Source: Thiothrix subterranea
GTDB taxonomy: Bacteria; Pseudomonadota; Gammaproteobacteria; Thiotrichales; Thiotrichaceae
Length of the DNA: 64,000 nucleotides
NCBI RefSeq assembly: GCF_030930995.1
Contig: NZ_CP133217.1
Location: 1,664,001 to 1,728,000, forward strand
Direction: 5' to 3'
Shown here one piece after another: positions 42,535-51,142 of this stretch; the stretch's first letter is position 1, and each line of letters starts with the position of its first letter. A program made the translations under genes and the position numbers. Under the pieces are notes generated by a model that was given only the letters and a program-made list of their open reading frames with translations, was not told the DNA's origin and searched no databases.

Positions 42535-43704
42535 TCAACGCGGTATCACGCACCGAAACTCTTCCTTATTCCTGTCATCCACAAACATCACCGCACGATT
42601 TAACTTGATGACCCGTTTGATACCACTACCATAACCACTATAGGGAAGTACACCTGTACCTACCGAATTCAGGATTGGATTACGGTGTATGGCTAACCCA
42701 GCCTTGATTTTGTCAACAGTCAATGAATTTACCAACTTTCCAGGGCTGATGATTTCTACGCGGTCATCAAAAATAAAAACTTTAATAGAGGATTGAATGT
42801 AATAATCTCGGTGAACCAAGGCATTTACTAATAACTCACTGAAAATACGCTCATCAATCTCCAAGCGCGTTTGTGCATTAAAACCCTCATCCAAGCGAAT
42901 ACGCCTTAGATTGTTGCGGATGAAGTGCATCGCGCCATCGTACTGAGCTTTTAAGCTACCCTTAACCCTTCCCTTAGCGATAAAGTCCTCAACTCCAACA
43001 TCATCGCCATTAAAATGCACACAGTCGATATAGAAAGATGGTGTGTATTTCTGTGGCACTTTCCCAAAAAGCAAATTACCTGCCAGTGTTAAATGCCCTT
43101 GTTTTACCAGCTCAAGGTTCTCCAGCACCGTGACCAATTGTAGATCACCTTGTCTTAGTTCATCAGCAATAGTAGGGTTATCTTGTTCAAGGAAGGCATA
43201 AACCGCTTCTGTGTTTATGTCACCCAATTGACTTTTATATAAGACCTCCTCATCTGCGAATAACCGCGTAGACTCCGCAAACAAACGCCGCAATTCTTCC
43301 GGCGACATTTTGCGCTTATCACTGCCTGACTTGGTAAAGTAAACCCCTTTGCTGGTTTGGTAAGGGCGACTCTCACCTTTGCGTACACTCACGGCTATGA
43401 TGCGTTTGCCCTGAATACCAAGTACTTCCGTCAGTGGATAAACCGGCGGTTTGACATTTTCATTGGCGGTATTGCTGAGTAATTGGTTGATGCGGCTGAT
43501 TTGTGCCTCATCCAGACCTGTCACAGAGCCATCATCACCAATCCCAATCAGCAATAAACCACCTTCGGCATTGGAGAAGGAAACCAACTCTTCCGCTAGC
43601 CGGTTCGCGTCGGTGACATCCTGTTTGAATTGGGTGGTGCTATCTTCACCGTTATGAATGCGATCAAGGATTTCAAGTGCTTGCATAGTGTTATGTCTAT
43701 TCAT
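42535..43704 (-). CDS. AlbA_2/Schlafen-like ATP-binding protein
   Basis: 389 residues, same family as the gene at 40621-41982 but clearly diverged. AlbA_2 domain: TTQFKQDVTDANRLAEELVSFSNAEGG; mid part FSELLVNALVHRDYYIQSS; C-terminal GYGSGIKRVIKLNRAVMF. It lacks the winged helix and the GGVN linker of its neighbour. An ATG at 43686 (MQALEILDRI) is an alternative start; neither has a strong ribosome binding site. Function unknown beyond nucleotide and nucleic acid binding expected for the family. Confidence 0.82.
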   Translation of the reverse strand: MNRHNTMQALEILDRIHNGEDSTTQFKQDVTDANRLAEELVSFSNAEGGLLLIGIGDDGSVTGLDEAQISRINQLLSNTANENVKPPVYPLTEVLGIQGKRIIAVSVRKGESRPYQTSKGVYFTKSGSDKRKMSPEELRRLFAESTRLFADEEVLYKSQLGDINTEAVYAFLEQDNPTIADELRQGDLQLVTVLENLELVKQGHLTLAGNLLFGKVPQKYTPSFYIDCVHFNGDDVGVEDFIAKGRVKGSLKAQYDGAMHFIRNNLRRIRLDEGFNAQTRLEIDERIFSELLVNALVHRDYYIQSSIKVFIFDDRVEIISPGKLVNSLTVDKIKAGLAIHRNPILNSVGTGVLPYSGYGSGIKRVIKLNRAVMFVDDRNKEEFRCVIPR

Positions 43705-43757
43705 GAATTCATGCTAGCAAGTGTAGCTGATTGGCTCAGTCACTCCCAAGCGCTATA

Positions 43758-43859
43758 TCAATAGTAATCCCGATACCACCGCACAAACCGCTCCAACCCA
43801 TCCTCCGCCTCTGTAGCAGGCTTGAACCCTACATCCGCAATCAATTCATCCACATCCAT
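43758..43859 (-). pseudogene. UDP-glucuronate epimerase-like 3' fragment
   Basis: Thirty-three codons (VDELIADVGFKPATEAEDGL, then RFVRWYRDYY and stop) match the extreme C terminus of UDP-glucuronate 4-epimerases (CapI type: DVGFxPxTxxxxGxxxFVxWYxxYY). Nothing of the rest remains. It is a different epimerase from the three fragments at 8.9-11.3 kb, and shows that a UDP-glucuronate pathway gene once sat beside ugd. Confidence 0.72.
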
Positions 43860-43884
43860 GAGTGTTTATCTGTTGGCGGTGAAG

Positions 43885-43968
43885 TGGGGCTTCGACTACG
43901 CTCAGCCCACGGATGCCTCGCGGTAGTTCGCGAGTCCACCACTTACCCGCGCCCTGAGCTAAGTCTGC
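43885..43968. repeat. dispersed repeat with cttcgactacgctcag arms
   Basis: Contains gcttcgactacgctcagccc, cacggatgcctcgcggtag and cgcgagtccaccacttaccc, followed by cgcgccctgagc. The same block is at 35373-35455, and shorter pieces occur at 36206, 37486, 40533 and 42338. The outer parts (cttcgactacgctcag and ctgagcgcagtcgaag) are complementary and would pair. Confidence 0.8.
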
Positions 43969-44537
43969 TTCTCACTCAGCAAAAAACCATACAAATCATT
44001 CACTGCCATCTCCAGTCCAACCGATTCGAGCATGAGGTTTTGCCCACCCACATAACGCTCCACCTGCCACTCTGTGCGTTTGCGGTACATTTCAATGGCT
44101 GGAAAGTCTTGCGAACACAGCACATATTCTTGCAAGGAAGGCAGTAATGTATACGCGGTCAATTTCTCGGTGCGATCTGTCCGTGCCGTGCTCTCAGACA
44201 AGACTTCAACAATCAAACAAGGCGAACTGTTGTAATATTTATCCGTTTCATCCTCACAGGTCACTTGCACATCTGGGTAGTAAAAGTGATCTTCTCGTAG
44301 CGAGCGGATGCCAACTTTCATGTCAGTCTGAAATACTTCACAGCGCCCGACATCTAGGTGATTGAATAAACGTGCAAAGAAACTTCCAGCAACACGGTTA
44401 TGATTCCTGCTTGCCCCTGCCATCGCATAAGTCTGCCCGTTGACGTATTCATACCGTATGCCATCAGAGCGGTCATTTTCCCCTAACAAGTATTCTTCCG
44501 GGGAAATGTAAGTAACTTTAGGTAATGCGCTCATCAT
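43959..44537 (-). CDS. Uma2-family endonuclease
   Basis: 192 residues from ATG 44537, with AGGA seven bases upstream. Uma2/DUF820 PD-(D/E)XK fold: ISPEEYLLGENDRSDGIRYE at the N terminus, YYPDVQVTCE, then SPCLIVEVLSESTARTDRTEK holding the Asp and Glu-x-Leu active-site pattern, and QEYVLCSQDFPAIEMYRK. All core residues are present. Family members are numerous in filamentous bacteria and cyanobacteria, with no clear biological role. The frame extends to 44555. Confidence 0.82.
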   Translation of the reverse strand: MMSALPKVTYISPEEYLLGENDRSDGIRYEYVNGQTYAMAGASRNHNRVAGSFFARLFNHLDVGRCEVFQTDMKVGIRSLREDHFYYPDVQVTCEDETDKYYNSSPCLIVEVLSESTARTDRTEKLTAYTLLPSLQEYVLCSQDFPAIEMYRKRTEWQVERYVGGQNLMLESVGLEMAVNDLYGFLLSEKQT

Positions 44538-44569
44538 TGCTATCCTGTTATCCACGATGCTGTGAGGTT

Positions 44570-44897
44570 AGCAGGGCAGGGGCAGGGCTGCCAATAGCGT
44601 TTCGGCTTAGTCATCGCACCAATGCTGCTATGTCTTTCTTCGGCAAATCAAAACGCTGCTCCAGTACCTGATGAAACATAAAACGGTGTAAGCGCCCATT
44701 AGTGAGACGGGTTTGACAGCTAACGTTAACTGCTCTACTAAGTATGCGTAACCGACTAAACTCATGCTCAAATCCGAAAAATCTTCAGTGAATCTGAAAT
44801 TTTATCAGAAACAACTATTTTTGGCGTTTTTGTTTGAATTTAGTTCAGAGGGGCTAGCATAGCTACCGCCCTACCTTGTCATTATCAGTATCAAATC
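44570..44897 (-). pseudogene. decayed copy of fic (pieces) and of the upstream repeat
   Basis: Consecutive pieces match the fic locus: ccaatagcgtttcggcttag (44590), tgctgctatgtctttcttcg through ctgctccag (44627-44663, cf. 37670-37712), tacctgatgaaacataaaacggtg (44664-44689, cf. 38018-38041), then gacgggtttgacagctaacg to the end of the fic 5' region (44705-44840, cf. 38949-39085). Between the pieces are deletions of hundreds of bases. The end (gctaccgccctaccttgtca, 44858-44877) matches the 245-bp upstream repeat. Confidence 0.88.
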
Positions 44898-44938
44898 AAA
44901 AGTGAGAATATTTGCGTTTCGCAGTTGTCGTAGTAGAT

Positions 44939-45520
44939 TCAGTACGACACTGCCAGCCCTACTTCCTTTCTTACCCTGCGATAAATATGCTGAACAGGGA
45001 CATCCAGTTCCACCGACTCCAGCCGTAATACATCATCAGCACGGTAGGTTTCCCGTTCCCACGAAGTGCGGCGGCGGAACAACCGTACCAGCGGCACATC
45101 CTGTGACACCACCACATACTCCAACAGGGAAGGGATACTGGTGTAGTTATCGAATTTTTCTTTCAGGTCAACCCGCTCGGTGCTATCAGACAGCACTTCC
45201 ACAATCAAGATGGGGTTAGTGCGTGTATAAAGGTCATCTGGGTTCTCACCGCAAGCAGCCATGATGTCGGGGTAATAACCGAAGCGCTGCCCTTGGTTGC
45301 GGATGACCAGTTTCATGTCAGATTGCCAGACACGGCAACCGTCTTTTAGCTGGGTTTCGATAAACGCATAGAATGAGCCAGCAATGGTGTTGTGCGTTTC
45401 ACTCGCTCCCGCCATCGCGTAAACCAGCCCATCCACATATTCGCTACGGCTGTCAGCGTCACGTTCACCCGCCAGATAATCCTCAAACGGGGTGAAGTCA
45501 TATTTCAGTGCGTGTGCCAT
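44939..45520 (-). CDS. Uma2-family endonuclease, full length
   Basis: 193 residues from ATG 45520 (MAHALKYDFTP). PD-(D/E)XK residues in YYPDIMAACGENPDD and NPILIVEVLSDSTERVDLKEK are intact, and the N terminus has FEDYLAGERDADSRSEYVDG. It is the complete relative of the fragment at 11301-11768. It is inserted between the ghost copies of fic and ugd, so it arrived after or together with that duplication. Confidence 0.85.
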   Translation of the reverse strand: MAHALKYDFTPFEDYLAGERDADSRSEYVDGLVYAMAGASETHNTIAGSFYAFIETQLKDGCRVWQSDMKLVIRNQGQRFGYYPDIMAACGENPDDLYTRTNPILIVEVLSDSTERVDLKEKFDNYTSIPSLLEYVVVSQDVPLVRLFRRRTSWERETYRADDVLRLESVELDVPVQHIYRRVRKEVGLAVSY

Positions 45521-45846
45521 CGGTGTTTCCTTCAACTGGATGATGGAATGAGGTTAGCAAGCCCACCACTAAACCGCAAATTCAGAGGCAAGTTTTGCGG
45601 CACTTGGTTGTAATTCGCTAACAACTGCTTGGTATCTTTCGGCAAGCAATACCCACTAGGGTAGGGATGTCACCCTTATCAGCAAACAGCACTTAGCAAT
45701 AACTACTTATTATCTTGTATAAAACATCATCATTTGTGGTCGGTATCCATCATATTTTAACCAATCAACGCTTATGTGATAGGACTCACGTTTTATAAAT
45801 AAGAATATATTATAGAATGGTGGGGTATTTTATTTGGGGGTGGCTC
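45521..45846. other. intergenic region with ugd ghost and LRR gene promoter region
   Basis: It begins with a decayed copy of ugd (45588-45690): cggcacttggttgtaattcg to ggcaagcaatacccac matches 39467-39532, then tagggtagggatgtcaccct matches 39719-39738, with the intervening 190 bp deleted. The AT-rich part 45690-45846 (cttattatcttgtataaaac, ataaataagaatatattata) is the likely promoter area for the LRR protein gene; candidate -10 elements include tataaa and tatatt, but I cannot choose one. Confidence 0.6.
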
Positions 45847-48819
45847 ATGAATCTCAGATTAGCAGCATGGATATTGTTGGTAATGGCTTTATTACCATGC
45901 AGCGTATCGGCGAATGTCCGACCGGTGGGAACACCACAAGCAGTTGTTTTAGATGAGGATACTCAGAAATCCATTATGTTGGCGGCTTTTGACGCTGATA
46001 ATGATTCACTAACCTATAAGATTAGTAGTAAGCCTAGAAAAGGCACAGCAACACAGCTTGAGCCAGGTGGCAGCCAAGTGCTGTATACACCAATTGCCAA
46101 TTTTTTTGGTAAAGATACATTTTCATTCACTGTTAGCGATGGCACATTAGTGTCAAAAGCCGTGAAAGTTTCGATTACAGTGACCCCTGTCAATGATGCG
46201 CCAGTTCTACCTAGCTTGATCACTACCAGCACCTTGGAGGATAAAGCCAAATCATTAACGCTCAAAGGCACGGATATTGATCGTAATAAGTTGAGTTATG
46301 CGATTCAAACGCAAGCCAGCAACGGTCAAGCAGTCATTAAGAGTAATAAGGTGACATACACCCCCGCACTAAACTTTTTTGGTACTGACAGTTTTACTTA
46401 TACCGCTTTTGATGGGATCGCACATTCCGCACCAGGGCAAATAACGGTGACGGTAACACCCGTTAATGATGCCCCTGTAGCCTTGGCACAAGCTGTTACA
46501 GTGTCTACCGATGTCACCAGTACGATCAGTTTGCAGGGTTCTGATGTCGATGGTGATACGTTAACGTATGCATTAGCCAGATCACCTAAACCCAAAGGAA
46601 GTCTGGGTGTTATTAATGGCAGTCAAGTGACTTATACGCCTAAAACTGGGGTTACTACCGATAGCTTTGCTTTTACAGTGCGTGATCAGAAACTTACCTC
46701 TAAAGCAGCGGTGGTTACTATTAGAATACAAGCAAATCCGAGTATTACCGACCCCGCCTTGCTAAGTTGCGTGGGTGGCATTGCACCCGCAGCGACAGCA
46801 CAAAGCTTTAGTTGCGACGGTATCGACCTTTCCACCGCCGATTTGTCGCAACTCGCACGTTTACCCAACTTGCGCACCCTAGACCTCTCCCACACCAAAC
46901 TAAGCAATATCAGCGGTCTTGCCGGTCTGACGCAATTGACCAACCTAAACCTAGGCTTCAATACCATCACCAATATCAGCGCATTAGCGGGTATGACCCA
47001 ACTGCAAACCCTGAACCTCAGTTTCAATACTATCAGCGACATTAGCGCTCTGACGGGTATGAATAACCTACAAGCGCTGTATTTGGATGCCAACAACCTC
47101 ACCACGATCAGTGCCTTGGCAAACAAACCAGCGCTTACCAAGTTGTATCTGGATGCTAACCAGCTCACCACCATTACGGCCTTAGCCAGCTCACCCAACC
47201 TGACGGAACTGGGCTTAAGCCATAATCAGCTCAGCACTATCACCACACTGTCAGGCATGAGCGCCCTGCAAATGCTCGCGTTAGACGGCAATAACCTCAG
47301 TGACATCAGCGCTCTGTCAGGGCTAAGCAGCCTGCAAACGCTGTATCTGCGCGGCAATTTGCTCAGTAATGTTGCGGCGATTTCCGGCTTGGCGAATCTA
47401 AAAACACTGGAACTGGGCTTTAACACGATTAGCACCCTGCCAAGCTTGAGCAGCATGACGGCATTGCAACACGTAGGGTTAGAACATAACGCACTCACTG
47501 ACATCACCGCCTTGTCGGGTAAAACCAGCCTGAAAAGCGTATTTTTGGAACACAATGAAATTCCCAGCAACACCGCCACTATTAACACCCTGAAAACCCT
47601 CACCGGTCTTAACACGCTGATGCGCTTGGAGCATAACCGCCTGCTGGATGTGAATGGCTTAACCACGCTGGGTGGCAGCAATAATCTTACCCTGACTTTA
47701 GAAGATAATTGCCTTAGTAACATTTCCTTGCCAAGCCGCATTAAGGGGGTGGGAAGAAGCTGGCAATTCCAATCCACTCACTGTGGCAGCACTGCCCCTG
47801 TTGCTATTGGTAAATCTGTCGAGGTGTTACGCAATACTGTCACAACGATTTACTTGGATGCCACGGATGCTAGTAATAATTCACTAAACCCTAGTGATGC
47901 GAATGTTAGTTACACGCTCGTGAATACGGCGGGGGTTACGAATGGGAGCCTGAGCGTGACAGGTAAGGGAGAGGTGCGGTTTACTCCGAACACCCCAACC
48001 GCTAATAATGCTGATTTAGGCGCAGCCGGTTCATTTAGCTTCAAGGTTACTTACAATGGGCAAGCTTCACAGGAAGCTACCGTAAACCTACGGGTGGTTC
48101 ATCCCGTGCTTGTGGCATGTTACGGCGAAGGCAGTATTCCACTGGAAAGTGTTTTGGCAGGATTGTCAGCATTGAATTGTTCGGGCAAAGCCATTAGTGA
48201 CATTGGCATTCTGAGCCATTACTTCCGCGCCCTGGATAAATTAGAACTGCACAAAAACGCGATTACCGACATTAGCAGCCTGACGCAAGCCAATTTCCCT
48301 AACCTGACCGCGTTGGGCTTGGATGAAAATCCCTTGGATGCGGCAGCATTAATGGCATTAGGTACACAATTGCCTAACCTAAAAACCTTGTCATTGAAAA
48401 AAACGCAGTTGGACAACGCCGATTTGGAGATCCTGTTTGGTAATGCGAGCAGCCCTAAGCTGCAAAACGTGGATTTATTGATTTTGGGTGGTAATCAGAT
48501 CAGCAGTATTCAGCCATTATTACACCTCAATAAGATGGCGATTTTGAATCTCGACGATAACGCTATTACCGACATTAGCGCCTTGTCACCTGTTGCACCT
48601 GCTGCGTTACCCATGCCATCATTGGCGGAATTGTCTTTGGATAAAAACCGTTTAACGGCTGTTTCGCTACCAAGGCTATCGTTGCTAACGTATTTGCAGG
48701 TATCGAATAACTGCTTGAGTAGTGCGCCTACGGTGCCTGCTTCGACCAGTACGGTACATTGGGCAACACAACGTTCTTTGGTCAATGGGGTTTGCCCAGC
48801 CTATATGCCCCCTCCTTGA
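45847..48819 (+). CDS. secreted Ig-like and leucine-rich-repeat protein
   Basis: 990 residues from ATG 45847, after a G-rich ribosome site; the frame opens 30 bases earlier. A signal peptide (LRLAAWILLVMALLPCSVSA) is followed by about three cadherin/Ig-like domains to residue 300 (repeated VTVTPVNDAPV joints), an internalin-like LRR block of about thirteen 22-residue repeats (NLxxLxLxxNxLxxIxAL) to about 640, one more Ig-like domain (650-750) and a shorter LRR block (780-970). Each LRR block is bracketed by cysteines. No anchor is seen at the C terminus, so it may be released. Likely role: adhesion or binding to other proteins; the ligand is unknown. Confidence 0.88.
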   Translation: MNLRLAAWILLVMALLPCSVSANVRPVGTPQAVVLDEDTQKSIMLAAFDADNDSLTYKISSKPRKGTATQLEPGGSQVLYTPIANFFGKDTFSFTVSDGTLVSKAVKVSITVTPVNDAPVLPSLITTSTLEDKAKSLTLKGTDIDRNKLSYAIQTQASNGQAVIKSNKVTYTPALNFFGTDSFTYTAFDGIAHSAPGQITVTVTPVNDAPVALAQAVTVSTDVTSTISLQGSDVDGDTLTYALARSPKPKGSLGVINGSQVTYTPKTGVTTDSFAFTVRDQKLTSKAAVVTIRIQANPSITDPALLSCVGGIAPAATAQSFSCDGIDLSTADLSQLARLPNLRTLDLSHTKLSNISGLAGLTQLTNLNLGFNTITNISALAGMTQLQTLNLSFNTISDISALTGMNNLQALYLDANNLTTISALANKPALTKLYLDANQLTTITALASSPNLTELGLSHNQLSTITTLSGMSALQMLALDGNNLSDISALSGLSSLQTLYLRGNLLSNVAAISGLANLKTLELGFNTISTLPSLSSMTALQHVGLEHNALTDITALSGKTSLKSVFLEHNEIPSNTATINTLKTLTGLNTLMRLEHNRLLDVNGLTTLGGSNNLTLTLEDNCLSNISLPSRIKGVGRSWQFQSTHCGSTAPVAIGKSVEVLRNTVTTIYLDATDASNNSLNPSDANVSYTLVNTAGVTNGSLSVTGKGEVRFTPNTPTANNADLGAAGSFSFKVTYNGQASQEATVNLRVVHPVLVACYGEGSIPLESVLAGLSALNCSGKAISDIGILSHYFRALDKLELHKNAITDISSLTQANFPNLTALGLDENPLDAAALMALGTQLPNLKTLSLKKTQLDNADLEILFGNASSPKLQNVDLLILGGNQISSIQPLLHLNKMAILNLDDNAITDISALSPVAPAALPMPSLAELSLDKNRLTAVSLPRLSLLTYLQVSNNCLSSAPTVPASTSTVHWATQRSLVNGVCPAYMPPP

Positions 48820-48882
48820 CTAGACGATGGTGGAACGGTTGTGTACTCTCAGCTCTTCCACCACCAGTCAGGCTAGAATAAC

Positions 48883-49959
48883 TTGCTAACATACCTCCTG
48901 CGCCGTTTACTCTTGATGATCCCCACGCTGCTGGGGATCACCATTGTCGTGTTTACCGTCATGGCACTCTCTCCCGGTGGCATTACCGCGCAATCGCTGG
49001 TCGGCGGTGCGAATATGAACCCGCAGGAAAAAGCCGCGCTGACCGCCTATTACAACCAGCGTTACGGTCTCGATCAACCTGCGCCACTCCAGTATGTACG
49101 CTGGCTCAACAATGTTTCCCCCATCGGTTTTACTCAAGATGCAGAAGGCGCATTCACCGGTTTTTCCCTCACCAAGGGCATGGATTTGGGCAATAGCTTT
49201 ATGTACGGGCGACCGGTCAGCGAGATTCTGGCGGAACGCATTCCCATCACCTTGCTGCTCAATCTGGTGACTTTGCCGTTGATTTACGTGATTGCGATTG
49301 TGGTCGGGGTGAAAGCGGCGACGGATAGGGGAGGGCGCTTTGATATTGCCTCCGGCGTGTCGATGCTGGCTTTGTGGTCGATTCCGACCATGTTAGCCGG
49401 GGTGTTATTGCTGGGGTTTTTTGCCAATACCCAATATTTTCAGTGGTTTCCGACGGCGGGGATTTCCAGTCGTGCCGCGCAAGACATGCCGTTTTTGCCG
49501 CATGTATTAGGGGGGGAATTTGTCCCCGGTTACTTGCTGGATCGCCTCTGGCATTTGGTGTTGCCAGTTATTTGCTTGTCTTACGCTGGGTTTGCAGGGT
49601 TGGCAAAACTCACGCGCACCTCGGTGTTGGAAAATCTGCAAGCCGATTATGCCCGTACCGCGCGTGCCAAAGGCTTGGCGGAAGAGGATGTATTGTGGAA
49701 ACACGTGTTCCGCAATAGCCTGTTGCCGTTGATTACCGTCTCTGCCGGATTATTGCCGAGTTTATTGGCGGGGTCGCTGATTGTGGAAAACATTTTCAGT
49801 ATCAATGGCATGGGGCAATTGGCAGTCGAGGCGGTGAAAGGGCGTGACCGCGAATTGGTGCTGTCGATTACCTGGATCAGCGGCTTTTTGACCCTGATTG
49901 GCTATTTGATTGCGGATTTTTGTTACACGTTGGTCGATCCGAGGGTGTCGTATGACTGA
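48883..49959 (+). CDS. yejB: peptide ABC transporter permease, YejB/DppB-like
   Basis: 358 residues, inner-membrane permease of the oligopeptide/nickel group. The N terminus LLRRLLLMIPTLLGITIVVF is the classic DppB/YejB start, and the EAA loop is at DYARTARAKGLAEEDVLWKHVFRN. The extended periplasmic loop with NMNPQEKAALTAYYNQRYG is more like YejB. The start is TTG 48883, as no ATG is available. The substrate-binding protein YejA is not next to it. It overlaps the next gene by eight bases. Confidence 0.88.
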   Translation: MLTYLLRRLLLMIPTLLGITIVVFTVMALSPGGITAQSLVGGANMNPQEKAALTAYYNQRYGLDQPAPLQYVRWLNNVSPIGFTQDAEGAFTGFSLTKGMDLGNSFMYGRPVSEILAERIPITLLLNLVTLPLIYVIAIVVGVKAATDRGGRFDIASGVSMLALWSIPTMLAGVLLLGFFANTQYFQWFPTAGISSRAAQDMPFLPHVLGGEFVPGYLLDRLWHLVLPVICLSYAGFAGLAKLTRTSVLENLQADYARTARAKGLAEEDVLWKHVFRNSLLPLITVSAGLLPSLLAGSLIVENIFSINGMGQLAVEAVKGRDRELVLSITWISGFLTLIGYLIADFCYTLVDPRVSYD

Positions 49960-51142
49960 AATAAGCGCACAGGCGATCAGCCGCGAATCGTTTTCCCGGC
50001 GTATTTGGCGCAAGACTTGGCAGGGTGTTGGGGTGAAATTCGGCTTTGCGTGGGTGGGTGTGTTGATTTTTATGGGAGTGTTTGCGCCGTTTTTGGCAAA
50101 CTCCATGCCCTTGTTGATGAGCAAAGACGGGGTGCTGTCTGCGCCGGTATTGGCGTATTTGACGGCGGAAGATGTCTTGGTGCTGGCGATGTTTGCGCTG
50201 GCACTGCTGTTGGCGTGGTTGCCATTGAGTGGCGGTAGGCGAATAGTGTTGTTCATCGTGGGAACCTTGCTGGCAGCATTGTTAGCCAACTGGCTGGTAA
50301 AACCGCCAGCGGTGAAAATTTACGACGAATTCCGCACCCCCGCGTACACCGAGGTCGATTGGCGGATTATGCCGCCTGTGCCTTACGCGCCGACCGATTA
50401 TTTGCGTGATTACCCGGAACACGGTTTGGAAGCGCCGTTAGCCGCCACGGAGCGTTTTCATCTGATGGGAACCGAGGAGAATGGCGCGGATGTGTTCAGT
50501 CGTATGATTCATGCGTCGCGCATTGCCTTGAGCATTGGGCTGATTGCGACCGGTATTGCGCTGGTGATCGGGGTGATTCTGGGCGGGTTAATGGGCTATT
50601 TTTCCGGCGTGGTGGATATGCTCGGAATGCGGCTGGTGGAAATTTTTGAGGCGATTCCCACGCTGTTTTTGCTGTTGACGTTTGTGGCATTTTTTGGGCG
50701 CAGTTTGTACATGATGATGATTATTATCGGTCTGACCAGTTGGTCGGGGTATGCGCGTTATGTGCGTGCCGAATTCCTCAAATTGCGCCAGCAAGAGTAT
50801 GTGCAAGCGGCGGTGGCCAGTGGTTTGCCCTTGACCTCGATTTTGTTCCGCCACATGTTGCCGAATGGGGTAGCGCCGTTGCTGGTGGCGGTGAGTTTTG
50901 GGGTGGCGTCGGCGATTTTGGCGGAAGCAACCTTGAGTTTCTTGGGGCTAGGTTTGGTTGGCGAGCCGTCGTGGGGGCAAATGTTGGATCAGGCGGTGAA
51001 ATCGTCGACCTTCAATTGGTGGATGGCGGCATTCCCCGGTGGCGCGATCTTCTTCACGGTGTTTGCTTACAACCTGATTGGGGAAGCCTTCCGCGATGCG
51101 ATTGATCCGAAATTATCGCGCAAGGCGGGGGTAGGCTCATGA
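49952..51142 (+). CDS. yejE: peptide ABC transporter permease, YejE/OppC-like
   Basis: 396 residues from ATG 49952. Second permease of the yej/opp-type importer: N-terminal membrane segment, a long periplasmic insertion (EFRTPAYTEVDWRIMPPVPY) characteristic of YejE, then HLMGTEENGADVFSRMIHASRIALSIG and the EAA loop EYVQAAVASGLPLTSILFRHMLPN. Translationally coupled to both neighbours (ATGA at 51139). Confidence 0.88.
   Translation: MTEISAQAISRESFSRRIWRKTWQGVGVKFGFAWVGVLIFMGVFAPFLANSMPLLMSKDGVLSAPVLAYLTAEDVLVLAMFALALLLAWLPLSGGRRIVLFIVGTLLAALLANWLVKPPAVKIYDEFRTPAYTEVDWRIMPPVPYAPTDYLRDYPEHGLEAPLAATERFHLMGTEENGADVFSRMIHASRIALSIGLIATGIALVIGVILGGLMGYFSGVVDMLGMRLVEIFEAIPTLFLLLTFVAFFGRSLYMMMIIIGLTSWSGYARYVRAEFLKLRQQEYVQAAVASGLPLTSILFRHMLPNGVAPLLVAVSFGVASAILAEATLSFLGLGLVGEPSWGQMLDQAVKSSTFNWWMAAFPGGAIFFTVFAYNLIGEAFRDAIDPKLSRKAGVGS

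Noticed and set aside
48820-48882. Rho-independent terminator after the LRR gene
   Set aside because: A weak stem (tggtggaa with ttccacca) exists, but no T run follows; not enough to call.
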